Made by a program: the position numbers and the translations under genes. From positions 139,684-203,683 of the forward strand of contig DIWE01000036.1 of the NCBI GenBank assembly GCA_002423435.1: DNA of 64,000 bases, in the 5' to 3' direction. This document shows, one piece after another, positions 51,327 to 60,467 of this stretch (positions are counted from its first letter, which is position 1; every line of letters starts with the position of its first letter). The stretch is from Clostridiales bacterium UBA6114. GTDB taxonomy: Bacteria > Bacillota > Clostridia > Oscillospirales > Butyricicoccaceae. The notes under the pieces are model-generated. The model saw only the letters and a program-made list of their open reading frames with translations, did not search any database and was not told the origin of the DNA.

Positions 51327-53516
51327 TTATGAAAGCTCTCTGAATTTCTCGAGGAGCATACGCATGGAGTTCCAGGATTTGATCCGATAGCCTGCATGGG
51401 TGTACCCCGGTCCTATTTTGATGGTGACCGCGCTTTTTGGAAGGGATACAAACAGATCCTCGTCGGTATAATCGTCGCCAGCTCCAAGGATGAAATCAAA
51501 ATTCTGATTCTGAAGCAGCAGCGACGCCCCATACCCCTTGTTCGCACGGTTATCTTTGATTTCCAGGACTTTATTCCCTTCCTGCAGTCCCAGGCTCATA
51601 GACTGGGTCATGCTGATGAGCGCTTCACGGACTTCGCTCAATTTTACTTCGATCAAATCGGGGTTGCATTGCCGATAATGGAAGGAAAGCGAGAAATCTT
51701 TTTCTTCGACAAACGATCCGGGCATACGGCCGGTATACAGGTCGAGCAGGTGGCGGACGGAATTTTTCCACGCGTTGCCCAGCGATACCGTCATGATCCA
51801 TTCCTCATGCGGCTTGCGAAACCATAAGCCGTGAGCGGCGATCAGATGGAGATTCAAGTCCCCCAGCCATTCGTCCAATATATTCCTGTCCCGGCCCGAA
51901 ACGATCACGACCGTATTTTTAGGATCGTTCGCAAGCTCCGACAACAATTTCCTCAGCGCGTCATCCGGCTTTGCCTGTTCGGGTATCGGTGCAAATCCGA
52001 CCAAAGTGCCGTCGTAATCCAAAAAGAGAGCCCGTTTTTTCGCATTCCTATACGCGTTTTCAATTTCAGCGATGTCTCTGTCGATGCTTTTTTCGGAGAC
52101 GATCTGCCTTGAATCGTTTACTGCCCGGCTGAGCGCGTTTAGGAATTCGCCGGCCCAGAATTCGACATTGTAGCGTTTTAGACGTTTATGCATCATTTTA
52201 TTTCTGGCTATTTTCTCGTCGCGGGGCATTTCAAGCGCGGTTTTGATACCGGCTGCGACCTCGAAATAGTTATTGGCGTTGACGATCACAGCCTCCCCGA
52301 GTTCGCTTGCGGCGCCGGCCGTCTCGCTGATCACAGCCATCCCTTCGCAGTCGGTTCTGGCCGCAATGTATTCCTTTACAATCAGGTTCATGCCGTCGCG
52401 AAGGGGCGTCACCAGCAGTACATCCGCATGTCTGTAAAAAGCGATCAGGCTTTCCTGCGTAAAGGTCTGAAAGAAAAACCAGATGGGCATCCAGCTGATC
52501 GTTCCGTACCTGCCGTTGACTTCGCTTACAAGCTCGGTAATTTCCTTTCGCAGCTCATCATAGGAATCGACGCCCACTCTCGACGGCGCCACGATCAGAT
52601 ACAGCCTGACCTTTTCCCGATACTCCGGATATCTTAAGAGGAACCGGCCGAACGCCCGGATCCGCTCCGGAATACCCTTTGTATAATCCAAGCGGTCGAT
52701 CGACAGGATGATCTTTGTGCCTTTTTTATGCTCAAACAGCTTCTCGGTTTCTTTTTGGAAAATGTGATTGTCGTATTCCTTCGTAAAGCTGTCGTAATCG
52801 ATGCCCATCGGGAAAACATCCACCTGGACATACCGGTCCTCATAGCTGATTTTATTGAGATTGTGCTCCAGGCCGAGAAGCCTCCGGGTGCTGCTCAAAA
52901 AGTGTCGCACATAATCGTAAGTATGAAAGCCGATCAGATCCGCGCCCAGAAGCCCTCGAAGAATTTCCTCGCGCCAGATCAGCAATCGAAAAATTTCAAA
53001 GGAAGGAAAGGGGATGTGCAGAAAAAATCCCACCTGCGCATTCGGGTATTTCTCCTTAATCATTTGTGGGAGCAGCATCAGCTGATAATCATGGATCCAT
53101 ATGATGTCCCTGTCGCCGATGATCGGGTCGACAGCCTCGAAAAATTTCCTGTTGACTGTTTTGTACATTTCCCATGTCCCGAAATCGTACTCCGCTTTAC
53201 TCTGAAAATAATGAAACAGGGGCCAAATGGTTTTATTGCAGAACCTGTGATAATATTGGTCAATTTCAACTTCCGATAAAAAAATGGGGAGACACTGATA
53301 CCGCTCTTCCAGTTCCTCTCTGATGCATGCTTTTTCCTTTTCGTCGATTTTTTCATCCGATATTCCGGGCCATCCGGCCCATATGCTGTCCGAGCGCTCA
53401 TGATAGCTTTTCAGGCCCGTGGCAAGTCCGCCGATACTTTTTTCGTAGGAAAGCATCCCCTCATTCTTCCGGACAGTAATGGGTAGACGGTTGGAAATAA
53501 ATATGGTTCTACTCAT
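51327..53516 (-). CDS. Fused trehalose-6-phosphate synthase / trehalose-phosphatase (OtsA-OtsB)
   Basis: 729 residues. Residues 1 to about 470 are a GT20 synthase: SIGGLATGLKSYHERSDSIW, IWIHDYQLMLLPQMI, GFFLHIPFPSFEIFR, then LSIDRLDYTKGIPERI. From about 490 it is a HAD phosphatase: ALFLDYDGTLVGFAPIPEQ, IVSGRDRNILDEWLGDL and GAGDDYTDEDLF. It makes trehalose from a nucleotide glucose and glucose 6-phosphate in one protein, as in several Bacteroidetes and Clostridia. First gene of the leftward operon, start behind AGGAGAGG. Confidence 0.95.
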   Translation of the reverse strand: MSRTIFISNRLPITVRKNEGMLSYEKSIGGLATGLKSYHERSDSIWAGWPGISDEKIDEKEKACIREELEERYQCLPIFLSEVEIDQYYHRFCNKTIWPLFHYFQSKAEYDFGTWEMYKTVNRKFFEAVDPIIGDRDIIWIHDYQLMLLPQMIKEKYPNAQVGFFLHIPFPSFEIFRLLIWREEILRGLLGADLIGFHTYDYVRHFLSSTRRLLGLEHNLNKISYEDRYVQVDVFPMGIDYDSFTKEYDNHIFQKETEKLFEHKKGTKIILSIDRLDYTKGIPERIRAFGRFLLRYPEYREKVRLYLIVAPSRVGVDSYDELRKEITELVSEVNGRYGTISWMPIWFFFQTFTQESLIAFYRHADVLLVTPLRDGMNLIVKEYIAARTDCEGMAVISETAGAASELGEAVIVNANNYFEVAAGIKTALEMPRDEKIARNKMMHKRLKRYNVEFWAGEFLNALSRAVNDSRQIVSEKSIDRDIAEIENAYRNAKKRALFLDYDGTLVGFAPIPEQAKPDDALRKLLSELANDPKNTVVIVSGRDRNILDEWLGDLNLHLIAAHGLWFRKPHEEWIMTVSLGNAWKNSVRHLLDLYTGRMPGSFVEEKDFSLSFHYRQCNPDLIEVKLSEVREALISMTQSMSLGLQEGNKVLEIKDNRANKGYGASLLLQNQNFDFILGAGDDYTDEDLFVSLPKSAVTIKIGPGYTHAGYRIKSWNSMRMLLEKFRELS

Positions 53517-53688
53517 TTAAACCTCTCCTTTATTTCTTATTTATATTATATTATCTCATAAATCCTATAAAATGTAAAACCGGCCCGCCTACCCTACGCA
53601 AAGAGAGGAAAAGATGATAAAATACACACAGCGGATGACGGTGAAAAAGTGGATTACACGGAGGGCAGACTGTTTGAGGGAGGCTGTT

Positions 53689-54981
53689 ATGTCTAACATC
53701 GATATTTTTTTGAAAAAACATGGGATGCATCCCGACGCCATTGATATCGGCGAATGTACAAAAACCTTTGTCGAAGAGATGCGGCGCGGCCTTGACGGAC
53801 GAAAATCGACCCTCATGATGCTTCCCGCTTATTTAAGCCCGGAGAGGGCGGTGCCGGATAATGAGCCCGTTATTGTAATGGATGCCGGGGGTACGAACTT
53901 TCGAACGGCGCTCGTCACGTTTGCAGACGGCCGCCCAAACGTCGAATATTCGAGGGTCCAGCCGATGCCGGGCTCCTACGGGGAAATCTCAAAAGAAGAA
54001 TTTCTGCAGACGATTGCCGGCTATTTGGAGCCGGTGATCGGCAAAAGCGACAAAATCGGTTTTTGCTTTTCCTATCCCGCCGAAATTCTGCCGAACCGTG
54101 ACGGCCGGCTGATCGGCCTTTCCAAGGAGGTCCGGGTCAGGGGCTCGGACAATATGCACATATGCGCGGAGATTGCAAAAAAGCTTGCGGAAAACGGTGT
54201 TACGGGAACGAAACGGTTTGTTCTTCTGAACGATACCGCGGCCGCCCTTTTGGGCGGCATTTGCGCCATGGCAGAGAGGCCTTTTGAAACCTATGTCGGC
54301 TTTGTTTACGGGACGGGCATCAATACCTGTTATATAGAGCAAACCGCCGGCATAGGCAAGCTCGGACAAGGACAGGACATGGGGAAAATGCTTGTCAACA
54401 CGGAGTCGGGCGGTTACGGGAAAATGCCTTCCGGCGAGTTTGACAGACTGTTTGATCAAAAGACCGTAAACCCCGGTAGCCAGCTTCTTGAAAAGATGGT
54501 TTCGGGCAGATATCAGGGCGGCGTTATCCTGCTCACACTTCAGCAGGCGGCGGCGCAGGGGCTTTTCTCCGCTTTCTTTGCAAACGCGACGGCAGATATG
54601 GCGGAGCTTTCCATGAAAGAGGTCGACGAATTCTGCTATCATCCGTACGGGAATAACACGCTTGCGGGAATTTGCGCCGACGACGGGGATGTCGAGGCAT
54701 TATATGCGATTATCGACCGCAGCGTCGACAGGGCTGCGAAAATGATAACGTCGAGTCTAGCTGCCATCCTGCTAAAGACCGATTCCGGCCGAATGCCCCA
54801 CAAGCCCGTGTGTATCGTCGCCGAGGGCTCGTCGTTTTACAAAGCAAAGCTGTTTCGGGACAGGCTGAATTATTATATGAGAGATCATATCGTAAATAAC
54901 TTAAGCAGATATTATGAATTTGTAAAGGTTGACGACGCAAACCTTTTGGGCGCCGCCGCTGCCGCACTGTCTAATTGTTGA
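53689..54981 (+). CDS. Hexokinase family protein
   Basis: 430 residues with the eukaryotic-type hexokinase layout: phosphate loop IVMDAGGTNFRTALVTF, GFCFSYPAEI (catalytic segment normally containing a sugar-binding loop), LLNDTAAALLGG with the catalytic aspartate, and a C-terminal IVAEGSSFYKAKLFRDRL. It phosphorylates glucose or a related hexose with ATP. ATG at 53689 follows GAGGGAGG by six bases. Divergent from the trehalose operon, where free glucose from trehalose phosphorolysis is its natural substrate. Confidence 0.9.
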   Translation: MSNIDIFLKKHGMHPDAIDIGECTKTFVEEMRRGLDGRKSTLMMLPAYLSPERAVPDNEPVIVMDAGGTNFRTALVTFADGRPNVEYSRVQPMPGSYGEISKEEFLQTIAGYLEPVIGKSDKIGFCFSYPAEILPNRDGRLIGLSKEVRVRGSDNMHICAEIAKKLAENGVTGTKRFVLLNDTAAALLGGICAMAERPFETYVGFVYGTGINTCYIEQTAGIGKLGQGQDMGKMLVNTESGGYGKMPSGEFDRLFDQKTVNPGSQLLEKMVSGRYQGGVILLTLQQAAAQGLFSAFFANATADMAELSMKEVDEFCYHPYGNNTLAGICADDGDVEALYAIIDRSVDRAAKMITSSLAAILLKTDSGRMPHKPVCIVAEGSSFYKAKLFRDRLNYYMRDHIVNNLSRYYEFVKVDDANLLGAAAAALSNC

Positions 54982-55036
54982 GACGGAAGCGGAGGGGCGT
55001 CTGTCCGGCGGAAACCGCCTTTTCAAGGACAATTAA

Positions 55037-55085
55037 GGGCGCGCCGCAATCCGTTTTTGAAAACGGTTTGCGGCGCGCCCCTTTG
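55037..55085. terminator. Bidirectional terminator between hexokinase and FadR-type genes
   Basis: GGGCGCGCCGCAA (55037-55049) pairs with TTGCGGCGCGCCC ending at 55080, with CCGTTTT/AAAACGG inside; T-rich on the plus side and A/T-rich on the other. It serves the convergent genes on both sides. Confidence 0.8.
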
Positions 55086-55094
55086 TCCCGGCGA

Positions 55095-55811
55095 TTATGA
55101 TCTTTCGTTGTTATCAATATAGTTTTGTATGATTGCGGACGGATTTTTTAAATGCTGGATCATAATATCCCTGGCAAGCTCCGAGTCTCTGTCCTTGATT
55201 GCACGATAAATGTTGTAATGGGTATTCATTTTATAAACATCCAAAAGCGCTTTTCTGAAATATTCCGACGAATAAATCTCCCAAATGTTTTTTGTAATGA
55301 CAGGGAAGATTTTTGAAATAATAGGATTCTTACACATCTGGCAAACCAGATTGTGAAAGCTGAAATCCGCCTCGATGATTAAATCGAAGAGCTCCTGTTT
55401 GTTTTTATCATCGAGATACTCTTTCAAACATTTCATCAAAAAAGAAGATATTTCACCAAGCTTTTCGATTTCCTGCTCTGTCGCCCTTTTGGCGGCCAGG
55501 TATGCGATTTCAGGCTCGATCATCCTCCTGATTTCCGAAAGATGGCTTGGAAGATTGTCCTTATCCATGAAGTCAAGCCCGAACGGATCGTCTATGATTC
55601 CCGGCTTAAGGCTTACGAAGGTTCCCTTGCCTCGTTTGATCCTTAATATATTTTTGCTTACCAAAAGCTTTACGGCGTCGCGTATCGTATTTCTGCTTAC
55701 CCCGAGCTGTTCGGCTAATTCCTGTTCACTGGGTATTTTTTCACCGATCGGAAAGGTTCCGTCTAATATTAAATGTTTGATCTGGTTGGATACGTTTTCT
55801 GACAGCAACAT
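55095..55811 (-). CDS. GntR family regulator, FadR/FCD subfamily
   Basis: 238 residues. GntR winged helix 'GEKIPSEQELAEQLGVSRNTIRDAVKLLVSKNILRIKRGKGTF' followed by an all-helical FCD domain with the metal-site pattern 'E..IAYLAAKRATEQEI...FHNLVCQMCKN...HYNIYRAIKDRDSELARDIMIQHL'. Start at 55811 behind TTTTGGGAG. It diverges from the dehydratase operon, whose promoter carries a perfect palindrome, so it is probably its repressor; ligands of relatives are sugar acids. Confidence 0.92.
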   Translation of the reverse strand: MLLSENVSNQIKHLILDGTFPIGEKIPSEQELAEQLGVSRNTIRDAVKLLVSKNILRIKRGKGTFVSLKPGIIDDPFGLDFMDKDNLPSHLSEIRRMIEPEIAYLAAKRATEQEIEKLGEISSFLMKCLKEYLDDKNKQELFDLIIEADFSFHNLVCQMCKNPIISKIFPVITKNIWEIYSSEYFRKALLDVYKMNTHYNIYRAIKDRDSELARDIMIQHLKNPSAIIQNYIDNNERS

Positions 55812-55845
55812 TCGGCAAAACTCCCAAAAACGAAAGGTTTGCTTT

Positions 55846-55873
55846 ATTATAGCATAATAAGAGGATATTGCAA
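55846..55873 (-). promoter_or_regulatory. Promoter of the FadR-type regulator gene
   Basis: Minus-strand TTGCAA (55868-55873), 16-base spacer, TATAAT (55846-55851), about 35 bases before the start codon. Confidence 0.5.
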
Positions 55874-55998
55874 TTGTGTTGTGCCAAATGAATTGTTTCA
55901 ATGTCCGCGCACCGGTTTGTCAACCGGGCACTATTGATAAATACCATGAAAAAATCTGTATATTCTGAACAAAAAAGCTCCGCGCCTGTTTATATTCA

Positions 55999-56053
55999 TT
56001 GACAGGATTGGCTAAAGGGAGTATAATTCATTACAAGACATGGGACGTCCCAT
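55999..56053 (+). promoter_or_regulatory. Consensus promoter with palindromic operator for the dehydratase operon
   Basis: TTGACA (55999-56004), 17-base spacer, TATAAT (56022-56027), a perfect sigma-A consensus. ATGGGACGTCCCAT (56040-56053) is a perfect 14-bp palindrome beginning about six bases after the predicted start, a position suited to repression. Confidence 0.8.
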
Positions 56054-56102
56054 CACATAGAAGCATAACTCTTACAAAGTCTGAGAAGAGAGAGGGATTT
56101 TA

Positions 56103-57263
56103 ATGGACTTTTATGGATTCCCAAGACCCGACGGTCAATATGGCGCAAGAAATTATGTCGCCGTCATTCCAAGCACGGGATGCGTCAACGCCGTTGCGCT
56201 GCAGATTGAGAGGCTCGTCAGGGGCACAAAAGCGTTTACGCACCATCAGGGCTGCCTGCATCCGGCGAAGGATACCGAGCAGGTAACGAGGACATTGATA
56301 AACCTTGGCAAAAACCCGAATGTTGCGGCGGTTTTGTTGATTGGTCTCGGGTGCGAAATGGTAAAGCCGGAGGAGGTTGTTGAAGGGATCAGGGCGAGCG
56401 GAAAACCCGTTGCCTATGTCGGGGTGCATGAGGAGGGGGGAATGCTGCCGACCATTGCCAAAGGCGCGCAGATTGCGGCGGATATGGCTCTTGAAGCGAG
56501 CAGGATCAGGAGGGAGCGCGCAGGCCTTGACAAGCTGTGCTTTTGCACCAAGTGCGGTTCTTCCGACACGACGTCCGGGCTCTCCTCCAATCTGGTTGTG
56601 GGCGAGGTGTGCCGCATGATGACGGAAAACGGCGGAACGTTCATTCAGGGAGAGGTATGCGACATCATGGGCGGCGAGTACCAGCTCAAGGATTTATGCG
56701 TGGACCCTGCCGAGGGGGAGAAAATTGTCGATTTTGTCAAGGACCTGTACCAAAGAGGCTGCGCGGTCGGCGCGGACGTCAGGGGGAGCCAGATGACGGA
56801 GGGCAATGTCGCCGGGGGACTGACCACGTTGATCGAAAAGGCGTTGGGAGCAAATGCCAAAGGCCAAAAGGTCCCGATCCAAAGCGCAATCGAGTACGGC
56901 GGAGTGCCGATGTGCGCGGGCAGGCATATTGTGGCGACGCCGGGACATGGTTTTGAGAACCTCACCGGAGGTGCCGCGGCCGGCGCCCAGCTGATCCTTT
57001 TTACAACAGGGAGGGGTGCACCGAACGGGCATCCCTGTATTCCGGCAGTTAAGGTTTGCGGCAACAGCAAGACCAATAAGACGATGGCCTCCCATATTGA
57101 TATCGACGTCGCCTCGGTCATCGAAGAGACGGAGACTGTCAGGCAGGCCGGGCGGCGGCTTTACGAGTTTGCTGTTGAAGTGGCGTCGGGTACCCTGACC
57201 AAAGCGGAGATTCTTAATTTTGACGGCGCGATGGAAATTCTGATAAAAGGCCCGGTAATTTAA
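56103..57263 (+). CDS. UxaA family hydrolase, C-terminal (catalytic) subunit
   Basis: 386 residues matching the large domain of altronate/galactarate dehydratases (UxaA/GarD): IPSTGCVNAVALQIERLV, GLGCEMVKPEEVVEG, FCTKCGSSDTTSGLSSN near 145-160, VATPGHGFENLTGGAAAGAQ and GNSKTNKTMASHIDIDV. The family dehydrates sugar acids to 2-keto-3-deoxy acids with an iron centre. The SAF domain, fused in UxaA of E. coli, is a separate gene downstream. Start ATG 56103 behind AGAGAGAGGG. Confidence 0.9.
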   Translation: MDFYGFPRPDGQYGARNYVAVIPSTGCVNAVALQIERLVRGTKAFTHHQGCLHPAKDTEQVTRTLINLGKNPNVAAVLLIGLGCEMVKPEEVVEGIRASGKPVAYVGVHEEGGMLPTIAKGAQIAADMALEASRIRRERAGLDKLCFCTKCGSSDTTSGLSSNLVVGEVCRMMTENGGTFIQGEVCDIMGGEYQLKDLCVDPAEGEKIVDFVKDLYQRGCAVGADVRGSQMTEGNVAGGLTTLIEKALGANAKGQKVPIQSAIEYGGVPMCAGRHIVATPGHGFENLTGGAAAGAQLILFTTGRGAPNGHPCIPAVKVCGNSKTNKTMASHIDIDVASVIEETETVRQAGRRLYEFAVEVASGTLTKAEILNFDGAMEILIKGPVI

Positions 57264-57283
57264 CTGTAAAAGAGGTGACTCAT

Positions 57284-57565
57284 ATGAAAAAATACGCAAA
57301 ACAGATTGACCCTATGGATAATGTTGCAACCTGTGTGGCGGATATTGCCGCCGGCGAAGAGGTTTTTGTAAAAAGCGATCAGAAGGAAACAGGCTATAAA
57401 GCAAATTCCGATATTCAATTCGGGCATAAGATTGCCGTAAAAGCGATTAAAACAGGCGAATTTGTATTGAAATACGGCACGGCAATCGGAAAGGCGACAA
57501 AGGATATCAAAGTAGGCGACTGGGTACATACCCATAATGTCAAGGATCATTACGAGGTTTTATAG
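57284..57565 (+). CDS. UxaA family hydrolase, N-terminal SAF-domain subunit
   Basis: 93 residues with the SAF pattern 'IDPMDNVATCVADIAAGEEV...QFGHKIAVKAIKTGEFVLKYGTAIGKATKDIKVGDWVHTHNV'. It is the small partner of the UxaA-type catalytic subunit and supplies the HTHN terminus seen in the family. ATG 57284 behind GAGGTG; a GTG nine bases earlier lies inside that site. Confidence 0.92.
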   Translation: MKKYAKQIDPMDNVATCVADIAAGEEVFVKSDQKETGYKANSDIQFGHKIAVKAIKTGEFVLKYGTAIGKATKDIKVGDWVHTHNVKDHYEVL

Positions 57566-57613
57566 CACGGTTTGGTTTTCTGTCGCAGAAATCCAAGGAA
57601 AGGGGATGTATCG

Positions 57614-58855
57614 GTGCAATTAACAAAATATGAGCAGGAAATGGCGGAAGGCAAGCATGGCAGGGGGCTTCAGCGGGCAATCAATCTTTTGATTCAATAC
57701 GGGCAGGCGGTCGGGGCCGACCGTATGGCGGAAATTACAAGCGCGCACGTCATGCCAAAAGAACCGCCGGCGCTTCTTGAGGAATACACGCTGGATATGG
57801 AGGAGCTCCCGGTCAAGACGACGCTCCACCCGTATATGTCGGCGTTCAGCCCTGAAAAATGGGGTCAGATGGGGATTGACAGGCCGTATGCAGAATCGGA
57901 GCTGCCTGATTGCGAAAAACGCCGGGAAATCCATGAGCGGCTTGGCTTTATAAAGACCTACAGCTGCCTGCCGATGACATTGGGTAATTTGCCGCCGAAC
58001 GGTTCCTTAAATTCATGGATTGGCTCATGCGCACAGATTTTAAGCAACTCAATGTTGGGCGCGCGCACGAATAAAGACGGCACAATCGTCAATATGTGTT
58101 CGGCGCTTACCGGCAGGACCCCTTATTTCGGGCTGCTCCGGGACGAAAACAGATATGCCCAGGTCGTTATACGCACAGAGCCGGATGTTGCGCTTGAAAC
58201 GGATGACGATTATGGCGCCCTCGGATACTATGTGGGGGAAAACGTCACGAATAAAAGCGTGGTGTTTGCCGATCTTGATCCTAAGATCTCCTTTGATCAT
58301 CTGAAGTATCTGATTGCCCCGGCCGCCGCGAGCGGGTCCGTACATATCTGCCATGTTGTCGGAGTGACGCCGGAGGCGCCGACGCTGAAAGCGGCGCTGG
58401 GCGGCAGGGAGCCCGAAAGGGTGATAACGGTCGCAAAACGAAACATCGAGGACACCAAAGAAAAATTCCGTTTTGAAAAACCGGAAAACGCGGATCTCGT
58501 ATTGCTCGGATGCCCGCACGTCACGGTTGAAGAGGCGGGACATATCGCTAAGCTCCTTAGGGGCAGGAAGCTTTCGGCGGGCAAACGGCTTTGGCTCGGA
58601 ATGGGGAATCCCGTCTATACATTGTGCGGGGATATGGGCTACACCGAAGTCATTGAAGCTGCGGGCGGGGTCATCTCCAATGTGTGCATGGCGACAATTC
58701 CGGATTCGCCTCTGCCTGCCGGCACAAAAAAAGTGCTCACCAATTCCTTTAAGGCGGCGCATTACGTAAACTCGCTGCAAAAGGGTAAGGTCAAGGTGAT
58801 GGTCGCAAGTCTTGAAAGCTGCCTTGAGGCGATCACAGGGCTCAAGGAGGGTTAA
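57614..58855 (+). CDS. Aconitase X large (catalytic) subunit
   Basis: 413 residues of the AcnX/DUF521 family: LTKYEQEMAEGKHG at the start, GSCAQILSNSMLGARTNKDG near 150, and cysteine-bearing LLGCPHVTVEEAG and SNVCMATIPDSPLP in the C-terminal part, probable iron-sulphur or metal ligands. Known AcnX enzymes dehydrate cis-3-hydroxy-L-proline or mevalonate 5-phosphate. The GTG at 57614 follows AAGGGG; the frame is open 14 codons further upstream without a site. It follows the two UxaA genes and precedes its small subunit. Confidence 0.88.
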   Translation: MQLTKYEQEMAEGKHGRGLQRAINLLIQYGQAVGADRMAEITSAHVMPKEPPALLEEYTLDMEELPVKTTLHPYMSAFSPEKWGQMGIDRPYAESELPDCEKRREIHERLGFIKTYSCLPMTLGNLPPNGSLNSWIGSCAQILSNSMLGARTNKDGTIVNMCSALTGRTPYFGLLRDENRYAQVVIRTEPDVALETDDDYGALGYYVGENVTNKSVVFADLDPKISFDHLKYLIAPAAASGSVHICHVVGVTPEAPTLKAALGGREPERVITVAKRNIEDTKEKFRFEKPENADLVLLGCPHVTVEEAGHIAKLLRGRKLSAGKRLWLGMGNPVYTLCGDMGYTEVIEAAGGVISNVCMATIPDSPLPAGTKKVLTNSFKAAHYVNSLQKGKVKVMVASLESCLEAITGLKEG

Positions 58856-58856
58856 G

Positions 58857-59261
58857 ATGATAAAAGGCAGAGCGGTTTGCGGGAAAATCGCAGAAGGAGA
58901 AGCTGTCGTATTTCAGGCTCCGTTTTCCTTTATCGGAGACATGGACCCTGAAAGCGGGGAAGTCACTATGGCAAATCATCCCCTGTTTGGAACGAACCTT
59001 AAGGGAAAGGTTTTGGTTGTCACGACCGGGCATGGCGGAACAATTGCACCGTTTATGGCGTACAAAGCGAAGTTAAACAACTGCAACCCGGCTGCGATTG
59101 TCTGCAACTTCGCGGACAACATCACGGTGGAATGCGCAATTGTGATGGGAATTCCCGTCGTGGACGGATTCCGGGAAGATATTACCCAGATCATCAAAAG
59201 CGGTCTTCATGTTACGGTCGACGGGACGCATGGAACAATTGATCTCGATGACGTGAATTAA
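58857..59261 (+). CDS. Aconitase X swivel-domain (small) subunit
   Basis: 134 residues of the DUF126 family: IKGRAVCGKIAEGEAVVF, 'FIGDMDPESGEVTMANHPLFGTNLKGKVLVV', PAAIVCNFADNITVECAIVM. In characterised small subunits the segment after the beta-strand is GRGSCxGS with the catalytic serine; here it reads TGHGGTIAPFMAYK, so that serine is absent. The gene starts one base after the large subunit, behind GGAGG. Confidence 0.87.
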   Translation: MIKGRAVCGKIAEGEAVVFQAPFSFIGDMDPESGEVTMANHPLFGTNLKGKVLVVTTGHGGTIAPFMAYKAKLNNCNPAAIVCNFADNITVECAIVMGIPVVDGFREDITQIIKSGLHVTVDGTHGTIDLDDVN

Positions 59262-59314
59262 GAGGATGAAAAATCTTCTTAAAATTATTAAGGTGTAAAG
59301 GGAGCGAAAGAAAA

Positions 59315-60454
59315 ATGAAAAAGAAATGGGTTTGCCTGATTCTGGCGGCGGCTATGACGGTTACCATGACATCGTGCCTGGGAAGCACTCAGCAAACAAC
59401 ACAGACCCCGTCATCCGCGCAAGCAAACGGTGCAACAGAAAGCCAAACACAGAGCGAAGTCATTGAAATCCCGAAGCCGGATGCAAAAAGCGGCGCTAAA
59501 ATTATCAGATTCGCAAGCAATTTAACCACGTCGGAATACGGCATATCGCCGACCGGAATCGCACTCAAGTGCATTGTCGATGAAGTAAATGAAAAATCCG
59601 GCGGAAAAATGCTGATCGACTTATATCCGGGCTCACAGCTCGCGTCCAAGAACGATCAGATCATCGGCGGCCTGCAGACCGGCGCTTTTGAAATGACGAA
59701 TCACGCGACCGGAAACTGGGGCGATTATACATCTGCTTTTGCCGCCTTAAACGTTCCTTACCTTTATAAGAGCAATGAGGTCGTGCACGAAATCCTGGAC
59801 GGGATTGTCGGCGGGCATATGGCCGAAAAATGCCTCGAGGATACGGGCGCGACCATCTTGGGATACATTGAAATCGGCATGAGACATATGACAAACAGCA
59901 AAAAGGAAATCAGGTCCCCCAAAGACATAGCCGGACTGAAGATGCGAGTGATGTCCGACCCGATTCAGATCGCGGCGATGGAAGCGCTCGGCGGATCGGT
60001 CGTCTCGGTCGCATATTCCGAATTATTTACCGCGCTGCAGCAAAGGTTGGTGGACGGCCAGGAAAACCCGTTAAACAACATCAACTCCCAGAAATTTTAT
60101 GAAGTCCAAAAGTATCTTACATTGACGGGTCACGGCATTACCGAATCCGTTATTGTAATCAATCATGATTATTTTGAATCCTTGACCGAAGAAGAACAAA
60201 AAATTCTGAAGGAAGCCTGCGAAGACGCGACGAAAGCGTCCAGAACGGCCTGCCAGGAGCAGCAGGATTCCCTGCTCGAAAAAATGAAAGAAAAAGGAAT
60301 GCAGGTCGCCGAGCTTGAAAACGATGAAAAGCAGCAGTTCATCGACGCCGTTAAAGGGAGCTGGACGCTTGTTGAGGAAAACATGGGGAAGGAAGCCTAT
60401 GACGAACTTTTAAGCGAGGTTGACAGAATAGAAAAACAGCTGAACTTACAGTAA
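59315..60454 (+). CDS. TRAP transporter DctP-family binding lipoprotein
   Basis: 379 residues with signal MKKKWVCLILAAAMTVTMTS and lipobox MTSC, a long Gln/Thr/Ser linker, then IIRFASNLTTSEYG, IDLYPGSQLASKNDQI, the arginine-site segment IAGLKMRVMSDPIQ and ALQQRLVDGQENPLNN. The start follows AAAGGGAG. Binds the substrate of the dehydratase operon, presumably a polyhydroxy or hydroxyamino acid. Confidence 0.93.
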   Translation: MKKKWVCLILAAAMTVTMTSCLGSTQQTTQTPSSAQANGATESQTQSEVIEIPKPDAKSGAKIIRFASNLTTSEYGISPTGIALKCIVDEVNEKSGGKMLIDLYPGSQLASKNDQIIGGLQTGAFEMTNHATGNWGDYTSAFAALNVPYLYKSNEVVHEILDGIVGGHMAEKCLEDTGATILGYIEIGMRHMTNSKKEIRSPKDIAGLKMRVMSDPIQIAAMEALGGSVVSVAYSELFTALQQRLVDGQENPLNNINSQKFYEVQKYLTLTGHGITESVIVINHDYFESLTEEEQKILKEACEDATKASRTACQEQQDSLLEKMKEKGMQVAELENDEKQQFIDAVKGSWTLVEENMGKEAYDELLSEVDRIEKQLNLQ

Positions 60455-60467
60455 GCAGGGGGTTAAA

